NCBI RefSeq assembly: GCF_030272615.1
Contig: NC_081405.1
Location: 160,540,317 to 160,600,316 of the forward strand
Direction of reading: 5' to 3'
DNA from: Cryptomeria japonica
Taxonomy: Eukaryota; Streptophyta; Pinopsida; Cupressales; Cupressaceae
Length of the DNA stretch: 60,000 nt
The notes below the pieces were generated by a model, which did no database searches, was not told the DNA's origin, and worked only from the letters and a program-made list of their open reading frames with translations. Both the position numbers and the translations under genes were made by a program. This document shows, piece after piece, positions 10,682-22,374 of this stretch (the stretch's first letter is position 1; the number at the start of each line of letters is the position of its first letter).

Positions 10682-11698
10682 CTTCTACTTCAAGCAGCTC
10701 TCCTAATTCTCCTACCTCTAACATTGAGACATATGAGGCCCTACCATCTCTTTCAGTTTTGACATCTCTTTATGGTTTTGGTTTCCATATATAAGCTAAG
10801 ATTGGATATAGAGGTAATGGTTGTGGTGCAAGGAATTAAAGTACCTTTTGAAAACCATACACGAGAAGCTTCATTTGTACTTGGATACAATCCTTCAAAT
10901 CCCACCAAAGTATCCTGTAGACCATCTCTCAATGTGAATGATATCATTTCTTCTAAATCTCTTTCTCTTGTTAATTCTCATGACTTAATTGACATAGATT
11001 CCACTTTTAGTATACCTTCATTTGACATCTTTTCTATGAATGATTCTTTAGTTGAATTCTATGGAGTTTTTGAGAATCTTCCTGGATATCATCATAATCA
11101 TAGATTTGTCTATTGTTTAAATGTTGATCAAATCATACTTTGGGAAAGACGTTGAATTAACAAGTCATACCACAAAGATGAATCAAATATTTCCTCAACC
11201 CATTGATGTTCCTTAGCAAAATAATCTTCTCATAGGAAATACTATTGATGTCAAAATGGATCCTTTTAATGATGAAAAGGTTATTTAAATTGAATAATTC
11301 TTAGAAGTCGATGAACAACATTATCATTCTTCTCTTTTACATGAATTTCATGAACTCATTGCTTGAAATTATTCAAACATGCCTAACATTGATCCTAAAA
11401 TTGTTACTCATAATTTTGAATTGTATACCTTGATGAAGCTAACTTGAATCCTCATGCAAGGGTTTTAAGATGTCTTGTAGAGTATATTCATAGAAGGTTG
11501 ATCATGGATGTCATCTTGAATGCTTCAACATGACTTCAGTTCTTCTCCAATGCTTGATAAATATCTAATTACTTTCTCACTAGAATTGAGTTTTTTATAG
11601 TGCAATTAAGATCATTACATGGATTAGGTTTCAAATGAGAGGGGTAGACCTCCTTTTATACCTAACTGCTCAAAAATTATTTGAATTTCCGGAGTAGG
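10682..11698 (+). other. Degraded relic block, possibly gypsy G-patch fragment
   Basis: Sequence between the Gyp-1 LTR and the Gyp-2 insertion; its continuation resumes at 23699. One 127-codon frame at 10772-11155 includes VQGIKVPFENHTREASFVLG followed by YNPSNP. The QGI...P...LGYNP layout resembles the G-patch remnant found in Tat/Ogre-type gypsy polyproteins. That is a weak resemblance and the family signature residues around it are missing. From 11156 to 11698 I see no coding signal. It ends with GTAGG, the target duplication of Gyp-2. Confidence 0.35.
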
Positions 11699-13019
11699 TG
11701 TGAGGCCCTACCCTGACTCAGTCTAGCATTTCAATGATTTTTATTTTGAGACTATTATGGATGCTTTATTTTTATGCATTATGGATTTAGAACTTATATG
11801 ATTCCATGATTTGGATAACATTGTTATATATTGATGCTCCATTTATATGCTTTATGATATAGAACTCTACATGATTTTTGAATAGGATGAATTTGAGATG
11901 ATACATGTCGTTATTGGATTTGCAGGACTTTACTATGATGATAGAAATAGGATGCATGTTTTATGTGTGGATCAAAATTATGAGAATTATGATAATTGCT
12001 TATGTGGATTTTTGGATATAAGGTGTATTGATTTGTTTAAGTGTATATTGTTTATAGAGTGTTTGATGTGTATTCTTATTCATGTGTTTTATATTATATG
12101 AGGTTATTTGAAATTACTACTGTGTAATTGAGATGCGCGGGAAAATTATCCATGTGACCATGGAAATATTATGGAGAACCAAACCTAGACCCATGTACAT
12201 TCGTAAAACTAGGGTTTGTCTATTTGGAGAGACAACACCCCGTTTGTATAGTATAAATCAACAATGAAATTTTTTTAAATGGGGTATTATATGATAAATA
12301 TCCTTAGTTAGGGTTTGCATGGGTTATTTAATAAAGATGTGGAGTTTAGTATATTAGTTAAATATATATTTATATATATGAATTTATATATATATATATA
12401 TATAAAGATTGAAAACATGTGTAGAAAGGAAAACCTTTTAGATTAAATATTTTATCTTGAGTTATAATTTATGTATGTTTTAATAAACATATGGCTTTAT
12501 GCAAGGAAGAAAAATAAAATGTTTAAATTTAAAATAATATGAAGTTTAATCCCTTTAGTAATGTATGACAAATAGGGTGAGTTATTTTGATAAAATTAGA
12601 CTCATAGGTAAATATTCATTGTGAAATTAATTTACCCTAGGTCGGTTTAATTTAAGCACATTTTAATTATTGAAATATAACTTTTGGGCATTATAAATAG
12701 AGTGCTAGGTCTAATTTAATTTGTTCCTTAAAACAAATTTTGATTTTTAGGAGATTAAAAATATCTTCGCCAAATATTTTAGGAAGTTTTAATTAAGTTA
12801 ATTTAGAGGTTAAAATCGATGAGACAATAAGTTCATTCATTTAGTATTCCGTATTAAATTTTAAATTATTTTCGTTACTTGAGTTAGTGGTTTAAGTCAA
12901 CTCAAACCTAGTTAAAGACAAAACTTGACAGTGCAGCTCGTATTAGCAACAATTAATGTCATTATGTTGTGATCTTTTAAAAAAATTATCCCGTTTGTGC
13001 TTAAAAGTTGGGCATGACA
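11699..13019 (+). repeat. Gyp-2 5' LTR
   Basis: 1321 bases, TG at 11699 to CA at 13019, immediately followed by the primer site. It includes an AT repeat at about 12358-12404 that is longer than in the 3' LTR, and a 67-codon open frame (11898-12101) that is also open in the 3' LTR. Confidence 0.95.
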
Positions 13020-13022
13020 TTT

Positions 13023-13034
13023 TGGTATCAGAGC
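13023..13034 (+). other. Gyp-2 primer binding site (initiator tRNA-Met)
   Basis: TGGTATCAGAGC, a perfect 12-base match to the usual Met-initiator primer site, three bases after the LTR end. The stretch 13035-13193 is an AT-rich leader with no feature seen. Confidence 0.93.
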
Positions 13035-13193
13035 AAGGTTTCCAACACTAGGAACCCTTCTCCATTACTTTTTGCTTTAATTATTTAATAAATTTTATGA
13101 TATTAATTTTCTAGGATATTTAAATTTAATTAATTAAATATTATTCCAAAGAAATTAGTTATTTTATTTATTTTATTTTATTTTTCTCTTAGG

Positions 13194-13271
13194 ATGCCTC
13201 CAACTACGCGACAAGCTCGCAAGCGCAGAAGGGGTCCTAGGCGTGTATGCATGGCACGTGAAGAGGTAGAT
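13194..13271 (+). pseudogene. Gyp-2 gag, N-terminal 26 codons
   Basis: ATG at 13194 starts MPPTTRQARKRRRGPRR, a basic N-terminus as in Tekay/Del-type gag proteins. The frame runs to GTAGAT at 13271, where a TG...CA element is inserted. After that element and its TAGAT duplication, the same frame resumes at 17705 without loss of a base, which confirms both the gag start and the insertion limits. Confidence 0.88.
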
Positions 13272-16200
13272 TGTAATGCCCCGCCAGGAAACCCCGAAGG
13301 GATTAAGCCATAACACAAGAATAGAGTGCAATAATTTTTTTTTTTTTTAAAAGTTACACCACATTAAGATACAACAAGATATCAAAGATTCAAATTACAT
13401 AGCGGAAGACATCAACTAACACCTAAAGAGTTTCCCAACGAGATTACTTAAATATCACAATTCACTTAACTCACACAGTTAATCCACTAAGCTGATTATC
13501 TTTATAACGAGATAATTCCTAATCAGGATAATTTCTTTCAAAAGATGGAAATATAAATCACAAGAAAGGATTCACCCATTAAGACCCATTCATAATCTTC
13601 ATTCAAGCTTTTCATTTAAAATTACAAGCCATACATCTAATATCTTAACACACTAGAACTCCATCATAAACATATGAGATCTTTTCAAGCATATTTAAAT
13701 TCCTTAACAACAACTGAATATATTCCATTACTCTAAGTTACATTCTTTCATATTCCAACTTATTGCGTTTTTAAAAGACGATTACATACATGCATCTACG
13801 ATAAATCTCATCTAAACCACTTATGCATTCGATCAACATGGCATTCACGAAGTGACTGAATATAAGCATTTAAAGTTAATTCCATTTATCCACTTAACCA
13901 TTCTAACATAAGCTAATCATACATGATAAAGCTGAATAAAGGAAACATAAGAGAATACATCACATAACACCATAATGATCTCGGAGTTCACCCCTAAAGG
14001 GCTACATCTCCGGGTCTGCTCAACTGCAAGACCCCTCTGATAAAATAATAAAGTTAAGAATACAAGAGGTTACACCATTACAATCCAGCCATCAAGGCGA
14101 AATATAAACAATATACAAACGACCGCATCGGTCAATTAATACATAAACGATCCCTGAAGAGAACAGGATCCAGCTGAACAAAATCAAGCTAATACAAAGG
14201 TCCAGGAGAGCATCCATACAACTGTGCCATCACCACCCAAGGTCTATCATGAAACTGACACTCACAAGGGCATAAACAAAAGAACGACCCACAAAGGTAC
14301 TTATAGCAGGACAAAACGACAACACACTAGCGAACGTAGGGACAAGTGTCATCACACAACCTGGTATGGTTACCATGGCAAGTCTTCATAGGTCCCGGCC
14401 CCATACACTGGGTCACTCTGGCAACCTAATTCGAGCTTCCAGCCCATCCAAGCCTCATGTGGACCCACACATCCTCTCGTGAAGACAAGGATGGTGGTTT
14501 GCCATTTCAGGCCTTCTCACAGCATGTCGAGTCTATGATAGCACTCGTCCCATGTGTGAGGCACATTTATCTTACTTAGAGATTACATTCTAATCTGCTT
14601 AGGTTATCACTTATTAGACTCACTTTCGACGGGTTACCCAGCAGCCACTTTGGGCGCGGCCCCCAATCGAAAGCCACTTTCCCACACGACACTAGACTAT
14701 ACTCAGATGAACTCAAAACCCAAGGAATAGACATGGTCAGATGAACGGAGTTCAAGAAGGGATAGACAACCATCTGGTCAAACACGACTCAAAGATGCAC
14801 ACTTACTAACGGTACTCTAACTAGAGACCCGACCAACAACGGTCAACCACAAATCATCATTCGACTCACACAAAGAGGATATGATCAACAACGACACTAC
14901 CACAATACAACAGTCAACTCAGAATCAAGGACTGAAATAGGTACCCCAAGTCAAGCCATACGACAGGGTCCTATCAAACAAAGCACTCTTGCCATTTCAT
15001 AATTAAAAGCGAATAGAACAATAAAACTCGCAAAGGCAATAAACAGATAAGACAATATTCAACAGATGCAATCTTTCTGAATTGATCTAAACATTAACGT
15101 CAATCAAGTTTTCTACAAGATCTAAATCAGATTACAGTTATCTACCTCATCTAGGGATAAGTTGTTCTTGGTTTTCTAACTCTCTAAGGTTCAAAGCATT
15201 GAACAGACATATAAAGCCATAACGAGTTTTTAAACCACTTCATATTAATAAAAAGTCAGACAACCATTAATCAACTAAAATAAGATATCTAATCTCCAAT
15301 CAAAACGTCATTGACATACTGGTTCGAAACCAACCTCTGCAGTTTCATATTTTTCAAACCCAGATGCATAATACGGATCACGGAATATAATTATAAAAAG
15401 AGATTCTAATGAAGCTAATCACTTCCAAAAGCACATCGTTTCAATTTTCTACGATCAATGGTAAAATATCTCACTTACTTCTCGATTACTCAAATGACAT
15501 GTTCTAAGATAATATTTAACATCATCAAATAGTAATTACATCGTATCCCAACAATTTTCCAATAGCATAATATTCGATTTTGTTTTTAAACAATACTACC
15601 TCAATTAGCCAAATGCTCTAATCAGCTAGAAGGTAAGATCTAGATTTATTAATCCAAGATCAATCAGAATATAATCAACAATATTCAATTGCGAAATAAC
15701 AGTTTTAGAACTTAATTAGAAGGGGTGCATAAATCGTGAAATGAAATTGAATAATGATTAACCTATAAACTCCATTATAAACTTAATCAATATCTAATTA
15801 ACATTAATCAAGATTATTGCCACCTTAATCATAATCAAGAAACTAATTAAAACTTAATCATTAAAATAATATTTACAAATATTATATGCATTTTTTTTGA
15901 ATGATAAAAAAAAATACATTAAAAAAAAAACCATTTTAAAAAAAACTATGTTTAAAAAAAAACGCATTTAAAATAAGAGGTGAGGGTGGGCCCCACCTCC
16001 CAACTGGGATGGCTGGGCACCCAAACCCTAGCCGGGGAAAAATCCCGTGCGGCGGCGCCACTGCGGTGCCCGGAGGTCCGCGGCACCCTGCGGCCACTGC
16101 GGCCCCTGCGGCCACCGCAGTGTGCCGCGGCCCAGAACGGCAAGCACAGAAAGGGGGACGAGCGGGGGAGGGGGAGGAGGAGCGGGTGGAGCTCCACTCC

Positions 16201-17699
16201 CCACCCTCCAACCCCAAACCAAGGGTTAAAAACAAACACGCCCAGCTCGGTTTTCAATATATATATATTTTTTTAAAAACACAGTCCGAAAATTAACACA
16301 AACGCCCAGTTCGATATAAAACTAAATGTTATCTTTTTCCTTTTAAACACAGTTCGGTATTTAAACAAACAATAAACCCAACTCAAAATTTGGATTAACA
16401 ATTTCGGTTTGAATGAGATCCGATTCCAATGAATATATTTTGGTATGAAGTTTTCTCTGATGGTATTCATCCATTCTAAACACAAAAGGGATTTTCAAGC
16501 ATCCAAACAGCAATGAGGAATGACACACCTCAATACATTTCCAGCCAAACTAACTAATTTACAATATCAGTTCATAGTCTTGGCATTCAATGGAGAATCT
16601 GAAACCAAGATAGCATGAAAACATTCAAACCCTCATTTCCATTTTAACCAATAACTAAGATTGAGAATTAGATCCTACCTGATCTCGCGTTCCTGGCAAG
16701 ATCTGCTGAAGAGTCCCAATCTCCAGCTACCAAAACCCTCCTTCTCAATCCAAAACCCTCAAATTTCATCTCCAAAATCTTTTCCAACCAAAATTTCTCC
16801 AAAAATGTCCATCCTCCAAATTTTCCCCAAATTTTAGGTTATATGGAAGAGTTGACCAAAATTCCATTTTTGGGAATTAAAATTTTTATTTAAAAATAAT
16901 TCTCAAATTTAATTCTTTTCTAACTATAGCAACAAATTAACTTGCTTTTCAATTAAAAATCAATTTTCTCATTTAATCCAATTTAGCCTTCTAATTTCAG
17001 AAGCCAACAGAATACCATTAACTCTATTGCGATAAAATACATAACTTTCTTTTCAATAGCATATTCAAAATGCATTTAATATTCAAAATCAGTCATTTAG
17101 TCGAATTTACTCCCAATTTAAAATAAGCAATTCATATCAACAAAAATCGTATAACGAAATCCCGATTAATTTAGTCCATTAACCTCTAATGCACAAACAC
17201 ATATATAATCAAAATAATTACTAAGGACTGATTAATCAATTTAACCATGCACACCAAGCACGCAAAACGAGAAGGTCAACCAAACGGACGACTCACAAAT
17301 CCAAACAAAAAGGGATAACCGACGACGACTGGCGATGCTCACTTGAGCACGACTATGGTCAACTAGGGTCTTACAACCACCTAATCCAACTCTAAGGATT
17401 AAAGAGGTACACTCAAACCTACAAATCCAGGTGAAGACGAACCTCGCACTCATGCGGCGTTGTACCTGAAATTTCCTGCAACCAAGAGTCATACATGCAT
17501 ACATATATAAAATTTAATGAAAGCGTTAGCCCGATATTAATACCACGAAATAGGTACACTAAATAGCCAACATACAACTAGTGTGAAAACCACATCAACA
17601 GCTATGCGTTAAATCAAACATCTGACTATAACATTATATTAAGATAAACTAATCAAGAGTAAACCAAGGTTAGAAATAGATTAGGGTAGGGGTACTACA
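13272..17699 (-). mobile_element. 4.4 kb TG...CA insertion in Gyp-2 gag, probably a solo LTR, TSD TAGAT
   Basis: The ends are TGTAATGCCCCG and GGGGTACTACA, flanked by a perfect TAGAT duplication (13267-13271 and 17700-17704). I see no internal primer site, polypurine tract, gag-pol frame or internal direct repeat, so a solo LTR left by LTR-LTR recombination is the simplest reading; a non-coding LARD-like element is the alternative. Orientation is inferred as minus because the minus-strand start TGTAGTACCCC resembles the LARD-1 LTR start TGTAGTGCCCC. A TATA-like run on the minus strand (16252-16268) lies upstream of the GC-rich stretch. Small open frames inside are not supported as genes. Confidence 0.75.
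16015..16230. other. GC-rich island inside the solo LTR
   Basis: About 200 bases rich in GCGGC, CCGCGG and CTGCGGCC units, in strong contrast to the AT-rich surroundings. It produces several overlapping frames on both strands coding only Ala/Pro/Arg/Gly-rich peptides, which is a composition effect. It lies just downstream, on the minus strand, of a TATATATATATT run. Confidence 0.8.
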
Positions 17700-17704
17700 T
17701 AGAT

Positions 17705-18620
17705 AGGGAGGAATCGGTTCCGGAAGTGAACCCAAAGGCTCCTCCCAAACAGCCAGTTGACCCAAACCAAAACCTCTTAGAAGCAATCCACAACCTAATT
17801 GGTATAGTCTAGGATAGGATTCCAGCTAGGGATCATCATGTTGAAAATTGGAACTCAGGGAGTCATAGATCGACTGATAGGGAATGGAGCAGGAGTCCAC
17901 CTCCTATTCCCATAGAGAGTCAAGGTGGGAATGAGCCAGAGTCTTTGCACCTACCAGGACCACCTCCAAGGGAAAATCTAGTGTATTATGAGAGAGCTCA
18001 TCGGGAGCCAGGGGATCTTATCAGGGAAGTTATGCGATTCCAGCCACCATCTTTTGGGGGATCTACCGACGGGGTAGAAGCTGAAGCTTGGCTTTTCAAC
18101 CTTGATAGGTTCTTTGTATTGCGCTCTTATGAGAGCAATCTAAAGGCATGTGTAGCAGTCCATCTATTGAGAGGGATGGCCTCCACATGGTGGAGACAAG
18201 AGGAATACAAGTGTGGATTAGTTCCTGATACTCTTACATGGGAGATTTTCACAGAGAGGTTCAGAGAGAGGTACTTGTCAGAACATTACAGACAACATAA
18301 GATAGATGAGTTCCATGACCTCCAGCAAAAGGGTCTCTCAGTGACCTAGTACGAGAGAAAATTCTTTGAGCTCTTGCCATACGTGGACTATCTAAAGGAT
18401 GAGAAACTTCTCATTATCTCTTTCATCAGAGGGCTGAATGCTGCCATAGTAGGACCAGTGAGGATGTCCGCTCCAAGGAGCCTTTGGGTTGTCATGGAGA
18501 AGGCACTGATAGTAGAGGAGATTTAGGTCAGACCATAGGATTCTAGGGATCAGTTCCAGATCTGAAACCCTACACCCCAGACATATGGATTTTAGAAACC
18601 CCATTGGAAGGGAAATAAAA
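17705..18620 (+). pseudogene. Gyp-2 gag, main part
   Basis: Continues the gag frame from 13271. After a Pro-rich linker the gag domain reads REVMRFQPPSFGGSTDGVEA, AEAWLFNLDRFFVLRSY and MASTWWRQEEYKCG, then FTERFRERYL, the retrotransposon gag (PF03732-type) core. TAG stops at about 17811, 18347 and 18523 each stand where relatives have Gln. Beyond about 18600 the Gln/Pro-rich tail and a zinc-knuckle-like CFTCG remnant region (about 18850-18900) lie in shifting frames. The 500 bases up to the protease frame contain at least one frameshift. Confidence 0.85.
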
Positions 18621-18927
18621 AAAACTCACAGGGGTTCTCTAAACCCCCTCCTCCGTAATAGTCACAACAGAACCAGAGGCAGAAGCCTCCACAGTATCAA
18701 CAAGGTGTAAAGCCCAAGCAGTGGCAGTCTTAGGGTCAGAGGCGAGATCAGCGAGGACTCAACAGTCCTCCAGGGGTGGGTATAGTGGATCTAGCAGGAT
18801 AGGGGAATAGGCTTTCTCTAGGCCTCAGGGCACCCAGTTTTAGGCACACGATGCTTGCTTTACATGTGGAGCCATGGGGAATATGGCAAGGGATTTCCCT
18901 CAGGGTTAGATAGCAGGAAATCAGAGG

Positions 18928-19898
18928 ATGGCCGCTTCAGAGCCTACAATTGGTGATATGGGCAGGTCCCATAGAGTATTCGCAGCGGTTGACAACCACC
19001 AAGCTAAGCATCAAGCCACGGTCATTGAGGCTACAGGTATGATAAAAGGTAATAGTGTATCTATATTATTTGATTCAGGAGCTACTGACTCCTTTATTTC
19101 TCCATTGGTTATGGAGCATTGCGAGCTAGTGGCAACTAGACAGGGTGTCAGTTGGGAAGTGGAGTTAGCTTCAGGGGCTAGAGTGTCATTGGAATCAGAG
19201 GTTAGGGCATGTCAGCTGCAGATTGGAAATACCACCACCCTAGTAGACCTTAGAGTTACACCACTTGGATCTTATGGTATCGTACTTGGCATGGATTGGA
19301 TTTATGCCCACAGAGCCCAGATGGATTGCCACAAGAAGGAAATCGAGTGTGAGGATGATCATGGTTCACCCATAGTAATCACAGGGATTCAGAGACCCAT
19401 GTCTCTTCATATGATTTCTGCAATGCAGCTTAAGCGGAGCATGCGAAAGGGATGTCAGCTATTTGCCATCACTATCAGTGATAGAGGGGAAGAGGATGAA
19501 AAGGAAACATTGATTGATGACCATCCTATCCTTGAGGGATATGCAGACGTGTTTCCTTCAAAGCTACCGAGGATGCTGCCCCGTAGAGAGATTGACTTTC
19601 ATATAGACCTTGTACCAGGAGTTGTGTCAGTTTCCAGAGCACCTTATAAGATGACCACAAATGAGCTTAATGAGATCAAGATGCAGCTTGAGGAACTCCT
19701 AGAGAAGGGTCACATTCATCCTAGCATATCCCCTTGGGGTGCACCAGTCATCTTCATGAAGAAGAAGGATGGATCTCTCCGATTATGCATGGATTATCGT
19801 CAGTTAAACAAAGTAACCATCAAGAACCGATATCCTTTGCCCATAATTGATGATTTATTAACCAACTTTAGGGTGCCAAAGTATTTTTCAAAATTGAT
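18928..19898 (+). pseudogene. Gyp-2 aspartic protease and N-terminal reverse transcriptase
   Basis: The protease active site reads [20 protein letters not shown] at about 19054-19113, followed by [14 protein letters not shown], a typical second protease block. A linker leads to the reverse transcriptase start: [38 protein letters not shown] and IDDLL. The frame is open for 324 codons and then closes at 19902 in PKYFSKLI, where the family continues as [13 protein letters not shown]. One base missing from an A-run near 19890 explains the break; the next frame takes over at 19899. Confidence 0.93.
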
Positions 19899-20972
19899 TT
19901 GAAGTCGGGATACCATCAGTTGAGAATAGTGGAAAGTGATATCCATAAGACTACATTTCGCACTAGATATGGCCACTATGAGTTCACCGTAGTTCCATTC
20001 GGTCTTACTAATGCTCCAGCTATTTTCATGAGCCTCATGAATGGGGTATTCTGCACATTTATGGACTTCTTTGTGATTGTGATCCTCGATGATATATTCA
20101 TATATTCTTAGAATGAGAAGGAGCATGAGGAGCACCTAAAATAGGTATTGCAATGTTTGTGAGACAATTAGTTGTATGGCAGTTTGTCAAAGTGTGCTTT
20201 CTATCGATCAGAGGTCAAGTACCTTGGGCATGTTATTTCTGGTGATGGGATCTCAGTTGACCCATCAAAGATCAGAGCTATTATGGATTGGCCAGTGCCA
20301 ACCAGTGTGATAGAGGTCAGGAGCTTCATGGGCTTAGCAGGTTATTACCAATGCTTTATTGAGGGATTCTCTAGAGTTGCACATCCTATTACTTCTCTTC
20401 AGCGTAAAGGGAAGAAATTTGAGTGGACAGAGAAGTGCAAGAGGGCCTTTCAGAATCTCAAAAAGGCACTTACTAGCGCACCTATCCTTGTAGTACCAGA
20501 TCCCTTAGTTGACTTCATGGTTTGCACAGATGCTTCCCTAGAGGGTTTAGGAGCAGTTCTTATGCAGGATGGTAGGGCTATAGCTTTTGAGTCTAGGAAA
20601 CTTAAAACTCATGAGCTTAACTACCCTACTCATGACCTTGAGCTTGCAAAAATAGTGCATGCACTTGTGAGGTGGAGACACTTCCTTTTGGGTCATCATT
20701 TTGAGCTTCATTCAGATCATCAGAGTCTTCAGTACATATTCACTCAGCCGAACCTTAATGCATGACAAAGGAGATGGATGGAGTTCTTGTGCGAGTATGA
20801 TTTTGACGTTCACTACATCAAAGGGAAAGAAAATGTAGTTCTTGATGCTTTGAGTAGGAGACATCACGAGGTATACACCATATCTATGGGCATGGATTTG
20901 AGAGACCGTATACTGCAGAAGTTGCCTGAGGATAGGTGGTATTCAGAGGTTTGTCAGGTGATACGATCTTAG
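19899..20972 (+). pseudogene. Gyp-2 reverse transcriptase C-part and RNase H
   Basis: Starts [19 protein letters not shown], then [17 protein letters not shown] and the active-site box ILDDIFIYS with both Asp kept. A thumb and connection region follows, with VRSFMGLAGYYQCFIEGFSR. RNase H shows catalytic Asp in VCTDASLEGLGAVL, Glu in YPTHDLELAKIV and Asp in LHSDHQSLQY. In-frame stops: TAG at 20109-20111, then TAG, TGA and TAG within about 20142-20172, TGA at 20763-20765 and TAG at 20970-20972. Each is explained by C to T at a CAG or CGA codon. Confidence 0.93.
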
Positions 20973-22365
20973 GATACTCTAGAAGGGAAATATGTGGATC
21001 ATACTGTGGAGTCCAATGGACTATTACGCCATAGAGGGTGCATCTATGTACCTTCTTTCGGGGGATTGCGAGAGTTCATTGTCATGGAGGCTCATAGAGC
21101 TCCTTATGCAGCACATCCCAGAGTAAAGAAGATGCATGCTGACTTGAGACAGTTATATCATTGGCTAGGGATGCGGTAGCTCATTGCTGAGTTAGTAGCC
21201 CGATGCCTCGAGTGTAAGAAAGTCAAGGCGGAGCACCGCCATCTAGCTGGGTTGCTCCAATCTCATGCTATACCAGAGTGGAAGTGGGATACTATATCCA
21301 TAGATTTCATCATTGGTCTTCCTAAGTCATCTCGTTGCCATGATGCCATCTTGGTGATAGTTGACAAGTTGACCAAAGTGGCCCACTTTTCACCAGTTCG
21401 AACTACCTTCACAGCACCAGCAGTGGCACAGGTGTTCTTACGAGACATTGTCATAATTCATGGCATTCCACGCAAGATTATTTCTGATAGGGATTTGCTC
21501 TTCACTTCTTCCTTTTGGAAGGCATTACAGGCAGCTATGGGTACTAAGCTCAATTTCACTACAGCCTATCATCCGAAAATAGATTGTCAGATAGAGAGGG
21601 TTAACCAGGTGTTAGAGGATATCCTTCACATGTACGTCATGGATCATCAGACCAGATGGGAAGAGTACCTTCCCTTAGTGGAGTTTGCCTATAACAACAG
21701 GCATCACACTTCTTTGGGGATGCCACCCTATCAGGCATTATACGGCAGGCCTTGCAGGACACCATTGAGTTGGGACCGCATTGAGGACAGAGTTGCTATT
21801 GGTCCTGAGATAGTTTGAGATATGGAGCAACAGGTGGATTTGAATAGGCAACATCTTAGAGAGGCACATGATAGACAGAAGAAATATGCAGATGCAAAGA
21901 GGATAGATCGTAGCTACTTGGTTGGAGACAGAGTCTTCTTGAAAGTGAGACTACATAAGAGTCCAATCCATTATGGAAAGGGTTTTAAGCTTGCACATCG
22001 CTTTGTAGGACCGTTTGAGATCCTTGAGAGGATAGGACCAATTGCCTACCATTTAGCATTTCCACCTATCCTGTCATGCATCCACGATGTGTTTCATGTA
22101 TCAGTTTTGAGGAAGTATATCTATGATGAGTCTCATATTTTAGATTGGGATGCCTTGCAGGTGGAGTCGGATAGGCAGCTAGCTTTGGAGCCCATTCGCA
22201 TTTTGGCACATCGGATGCTGGCCCTTCGAGGTCAAGAGCCAGACCAGGTTAGGGTCTAGTGGGATTGCTATGATGAGGTTACAGCTTCATGGGAGGACGC
22301 AACATGGATGAGATCAGAGTACCCCCATCTTTTTGATAAACTCCAGGAGGAAGTTCATGCCTAGA
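20973..22365 (+). pseudogene. Gyp-2 integrase with C-terminal chromodomain
   Basis: Same frame as RNase H. The HHCC zinc region includes APYAAHPRVKKMHADLRQLY and ARCLECKKVK. The core carries Asp in TISIDFIIGLP, Asp in KIISDRDLLF and Glu in CQIERVNQVLED, so the DDE triad is kept. The C-terminal tail ending near EEVHA, with the block DEVTASWEDATWM and the SEYPHLF end, fits the group II chromodomain of Tekay/Del-type chromoviruses, which directs insertion toward heterochromatin. Stops at 21177-21179 (TAG), 21816-21818 (TGA) and 22257-22259 (TAG) interrupt it. Confidence 0.92.
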
Positions 22366-22374
22366 GGGGGAGGG
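22362..22374 (+). other. Gyp-2 polypurine tract
   Basis: AGAGGGGGAGGG directly before the 3' LTR, the expected primer site for plus-strand DNA synthesis. Confidence 0.88.

Noticed and set aside
15936-16296. Six overlapping frames around 16.0-16.3 kb with Ala/Pro/Arg-rich peptides
   Set aside because: They overlap on both strands in the GC-rich island of an LTR; few stops are expected there by composition.
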